Assembly: GCA_031277235.1 (NCBI GenBank)
Contig: JAITMT010000245.1
Span: forward strand, 1 to 6,485
Source of the DNA: Tannerella sp.
GTDB taxonomy: Bacteria > Bacteroidota > Bacteroidia > Bacteroidales > Tannerellaceae
Length of the DNA stretch: 6,485 nt
Direction: 5' to 3'
The position numbers and the translations under genes are program-made. Position 1 is the stretch's first letter. Every line of letters starts with the position of its first letter. Of this stretch, positions 5,164-6,485 are shown one piece after another. The notes beneath the pieces were generated by a model. That model saw only the letters and a list, made by a program, of their open reading frames with translations, was not told the DNA's origin and searched no databases.

Positions 5164-6234
5164 ATGGAAAAGTTAGATTTACAACCTATTACGCTGCCGG
5201 GAACGGAGAATGAACGTCCGTTGATTATTGCAGGACCGTGCAGCGCCGAGACGGAAGAACAAGTGATGACGACAGCCAAACAGTTGCTGTCCAAAGGAAT
5301 AAAGATATTCCGCGCAGGATTATGGAAACCGCGTACCAAGCCGGGAGGATTTGAAGGAGTCGGCTCGGCAGGTTTGCCGTGGCTCAAGCGGGTGAAGCAG
5401 GAACTCGGCATGTCTGTGGCAACCGAAGTTGCGACGCGCGACCACGTTTTTGAAGCCCTGAAAGCGGGTATTGACGTTTTATGGATCGGGGCGCGGACTT
5501 CGGCAAACCCTTTTGCCATGCAGGAAATCGCCGATGCACTGCGAGGCGCCGACTTGCCGGTTCTGATCAAAAATCCCGTGAATCCTGATTTGGAATTGTG
5601 GATTGGCGCAGTGGAGCGTATTTATGGCGCCGGATTGCGTCGCATCGGAGTGATACACAGAGGTTTCAGTGCGTATGACAAAAATATGTACCGCAACAAG
5701 CCGCTGTGGCATATTCCGATTGAATTGCGTCGCCGCTATCCCAATTTGACGATTATATGCGATCCCAGCCATATCGGCGGGAAAAGGGAATTGATCGCGC
5801 CGATTTCACAGCAGGCGATGGACTTGAATTTCGACGGTTTGATCATAGAATCGCACTGCGAGCCGGACAAGGCGTTGAGCGACGCCGCCCAGCAAATAAC
5901 GCCGGATGTGCTTGATTTCGTGGTAAATATGCTGGTTATCAGAGATGAAAAACAGTCCACGGAAAGTATCAGCAAATTGCGCCATCAGATTGACGATATT
6001 GACGAAGGATTGCTCGAACTGCTCGCCAAACGCATGCGTATTTCGCACGAAATCGGTATCTACAAGAAGGAACACAACATGCCGATTCTGCAAACGGTGC
6101 GCTTTGACGAGATTTTGGACAAACGCAGTAAAGCCGGCATAGCGATGGATTTGAATCCCGAATTTGTGAAGAAAATTTTGAGTGCCATACATGAGGAATC
6201 TGTTCGTTTACAGATGATTGAATACAATAAATAG
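5164..6234 (+). CDS. aroF: Bifunctional DAHP synthase (type I-beta) fused to chorismate mutase (AroQ)
   Basis: The 356-residue protein joins the first shikimate-pathway enzyme to the enzyme at the Phe/Tyr branch. Residues about 1-262 are a type I-beta DAHP synthase (phosphoenolpyruvate plus erythrose 4-phosphate to DAHP): GPCSAE (24-29, metal-ligand candidate Cys26), KPRT (55-58), GARTSANP, LIKNP (Lys136), HRGFS (165-169), DPSH (200-203) and ESH (229-231). Residues about 265-356 are an AroQ chorismate mutase, with Arg273, Arg290, Lys301, Arg313 and Gln350 aligning with E. coli Arg11, Arg28, Lys39, Arg51 and Gln88. The usual Asp48 and Glu52 positions read Gln310 and Phe314. C-terminal mutase fusions are known in Prevotella and Porphyromonas, where the two halves influence each other allosterically. 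No separate ACT domain is present. The ATG at 5164 follows an A/T-rich leader without a clear ribosome site, 102 nt after the aminotransferase. Confidence 0.95.
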   Translation: MEKLDLQPITLPGTENERPLIIAGPCSAETEEQVMTTAKQLLSKGIKIFRAGLWKPRTKPGGFEGVGSAGLPWLKRVKQELGMSVATEVATRDHVFEALKAGIDVLWIGARTSANPFAMQEIADALRGADLPVLIKNPVNPDLELWIGAVERIYGAGLRRIGVIHRGFSAYDKNMYRNKPLWHIPIELRRRYPNLTIICDPSHIGGKRELIAPISQQAMDLNFDGLIIESHCEPDKALSDAAQQITPDVLDFVVNMLVIRDEKQSTESISKLRHQIDDIDEGLLELLAKRMRISHEIGIYKKEHNMPILQTVRFDEILDKRSKAGIAMDLNPEFVKKILSAIHEESVRLQMIEYNK

Positions 6235-6266
6235 AGTTTAGTTTTTAGAGTGTAGTTGGATTATTC

Positions 6267-6325
6267 GAAAATTTGAAGATTCGAATATTAATTTTCAAAT
6301 CTTCAAATTTTCAAATCTTCAAATT
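6267..6325. repeat. Inverted and tandem repeat in the spacer before tyrA
   Basis: GAAAATTTGAAGATT (6267-6281) is the exact reverse complement of AATCTTCAAATTTTC (6298-6312), with a 16-nt loop. A 16-bp unit, TTTTCAAATCTTCAAA, is also repeated back to back without change at 6292-6307 and 6308-6323, so the left arm can pair with either copy. The spacer holds no gene and no clear promoter. It is AT-rich and lacks the GC stem of a terminator. It resembles expandable intergenic repeat DNA. Confidence 0.65.
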
Positions 6326-6339
6326 AAAGAAAGAATGTT

Positions 6340-6485
6340 ATGAAAATATTGATTTTGGGAGCGGGAAAGATGGGTTCATTTTTCTGCGATTTGTTGAGTT
6401 TTGATCACGAAGTGGCGGTGCTGGAAGAAAATCCCAAGCGTATGCGTTTTATTTACAATGCTTTACGCTTTCAATCGCCGGAAGA
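6340..6485 (+). CDS. tyrA: Prephenate dehydrogenase, N-terminal fragment (runs off window)
   Basis: The frame opens with ATG at 6340 and stays open to the last base, giving 48 complete codons. It begins MKILILGAGKMGSFF, a Rossmann-fold NAD(P)-binding start with the GxGxxG-type motif (Gly7, Gly9, Gly12). The text then continues DHEVAVLEENPKRMRF, where the acidic Glu-Glu at the end of the second strand would favour NAD over NADP. Together with its place after pheA, the aminotransferase and DAHP synthase-chorismate mutase, this points to the enzyme that oxidatively decarboxylates prephenate to 4-hydroxyphenylpyruvate for Tyr. The catalytic part lies outside the window, so another Rossmann-fold dehydrogenase cannot be fully excluded. 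It probably shares the operon transcript, 105 nt after the preceding stop. Confidence 0.82.
   Translation, partial: MKILILGAGKMGSFFCDLLSFDHEVAVLEENPKRMRFIYNALRFQSPE

Noticed and set aside
5139..5570. Minus-strand frame of 143 codons over the start of the DAHP synthase gene
   Set aside because: It lies antisense to highly conserved catalytic motifs, has no motif of its own and is a shadow of the real gene.
1..6485. CRISPR array, tRNA or rRNA genes, insertion sequences
   Set aside because: No regularly spaced direct repeats, no tRNA-like cloverleaf or rRNA text, and no transposase motifs were seen on either strand.

Overview
The window looks like a Bacteroidales (Bacteroidetes) chromosome fragment. 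Three things support this. First, two promoter-like sites match the Bacteroidetes -33/-7 consensus (TTTG, about 19 bp, TAnnTTTG), and the starts have A-rich rather than strong Shine-Dalgarno leaders. Second, DAHP synthase carries its chorismate mutase at the C-terminus, an arrangement known from Prevotella and Porphyromonas. Third, the order prephenate dehydratase, aminotransferase, DAHP synthase-chorismate mutase, prephenate dehydrogenase is, as far as I know, typical of this group. All genes recognised are on the + strand.

Left part (1-2781), accessory in character. It holds the AT-rich 3' end of an unrecognised gene (1-369); a short TlpA/ResA-type thioredoxin-fold protein that seems to lack its export signal and N-terminal domain (551-1084); a 386-bp stretch without a convincing gene but with a good promoter match (1085-1470); and a surface lipoprotein with a Gly-Thr-Glu linker and a right-handed beta-helix domain (1471-2781).

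Right part (2826-6485), an aromatic amino acid operon. A near-consensus promoter (2826-2856) is followed by a 17-codon leader ORF (2877-2930) with eight consecutive alternating Tyr and Phe codons. Two mutually exclusive RNA hairpins come next, and the second is a clear intrinsic terminator (T-run ending at 3012). The leader stop codon touches the first arm of the antiterminator hairpin, which is the geometry of classical ribosome-mediated attenuation. This Phe/Tyr attenuator is the most interesting item here. Downstream are pheA (3039-3881), a PLP aminotransferase overlapping it by 26 nt (3856-5061), the DAHP synthase-chorismate mutase fusion (5164-6234) and the start of a tyrA-like prephenate dehydrogenase (6340 to the window edge).

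Together the operon covers the entry step of the shikimate pathway (DAHP synthase) and the final branch: chorismate to prephenate, then phenylpyruvate or 4-hydroxyphenylpyruvate, then transamination to Phe or Tyr. Sensing both Phe and Tyr in the leader suits an operon that makes both. The two spacers inside the operon (5062-5163 and 6235-6339) each carry an inverted repeat of a different sequence type; these look like lineage-specific intergenic repeats and may form mRNA hairpins.
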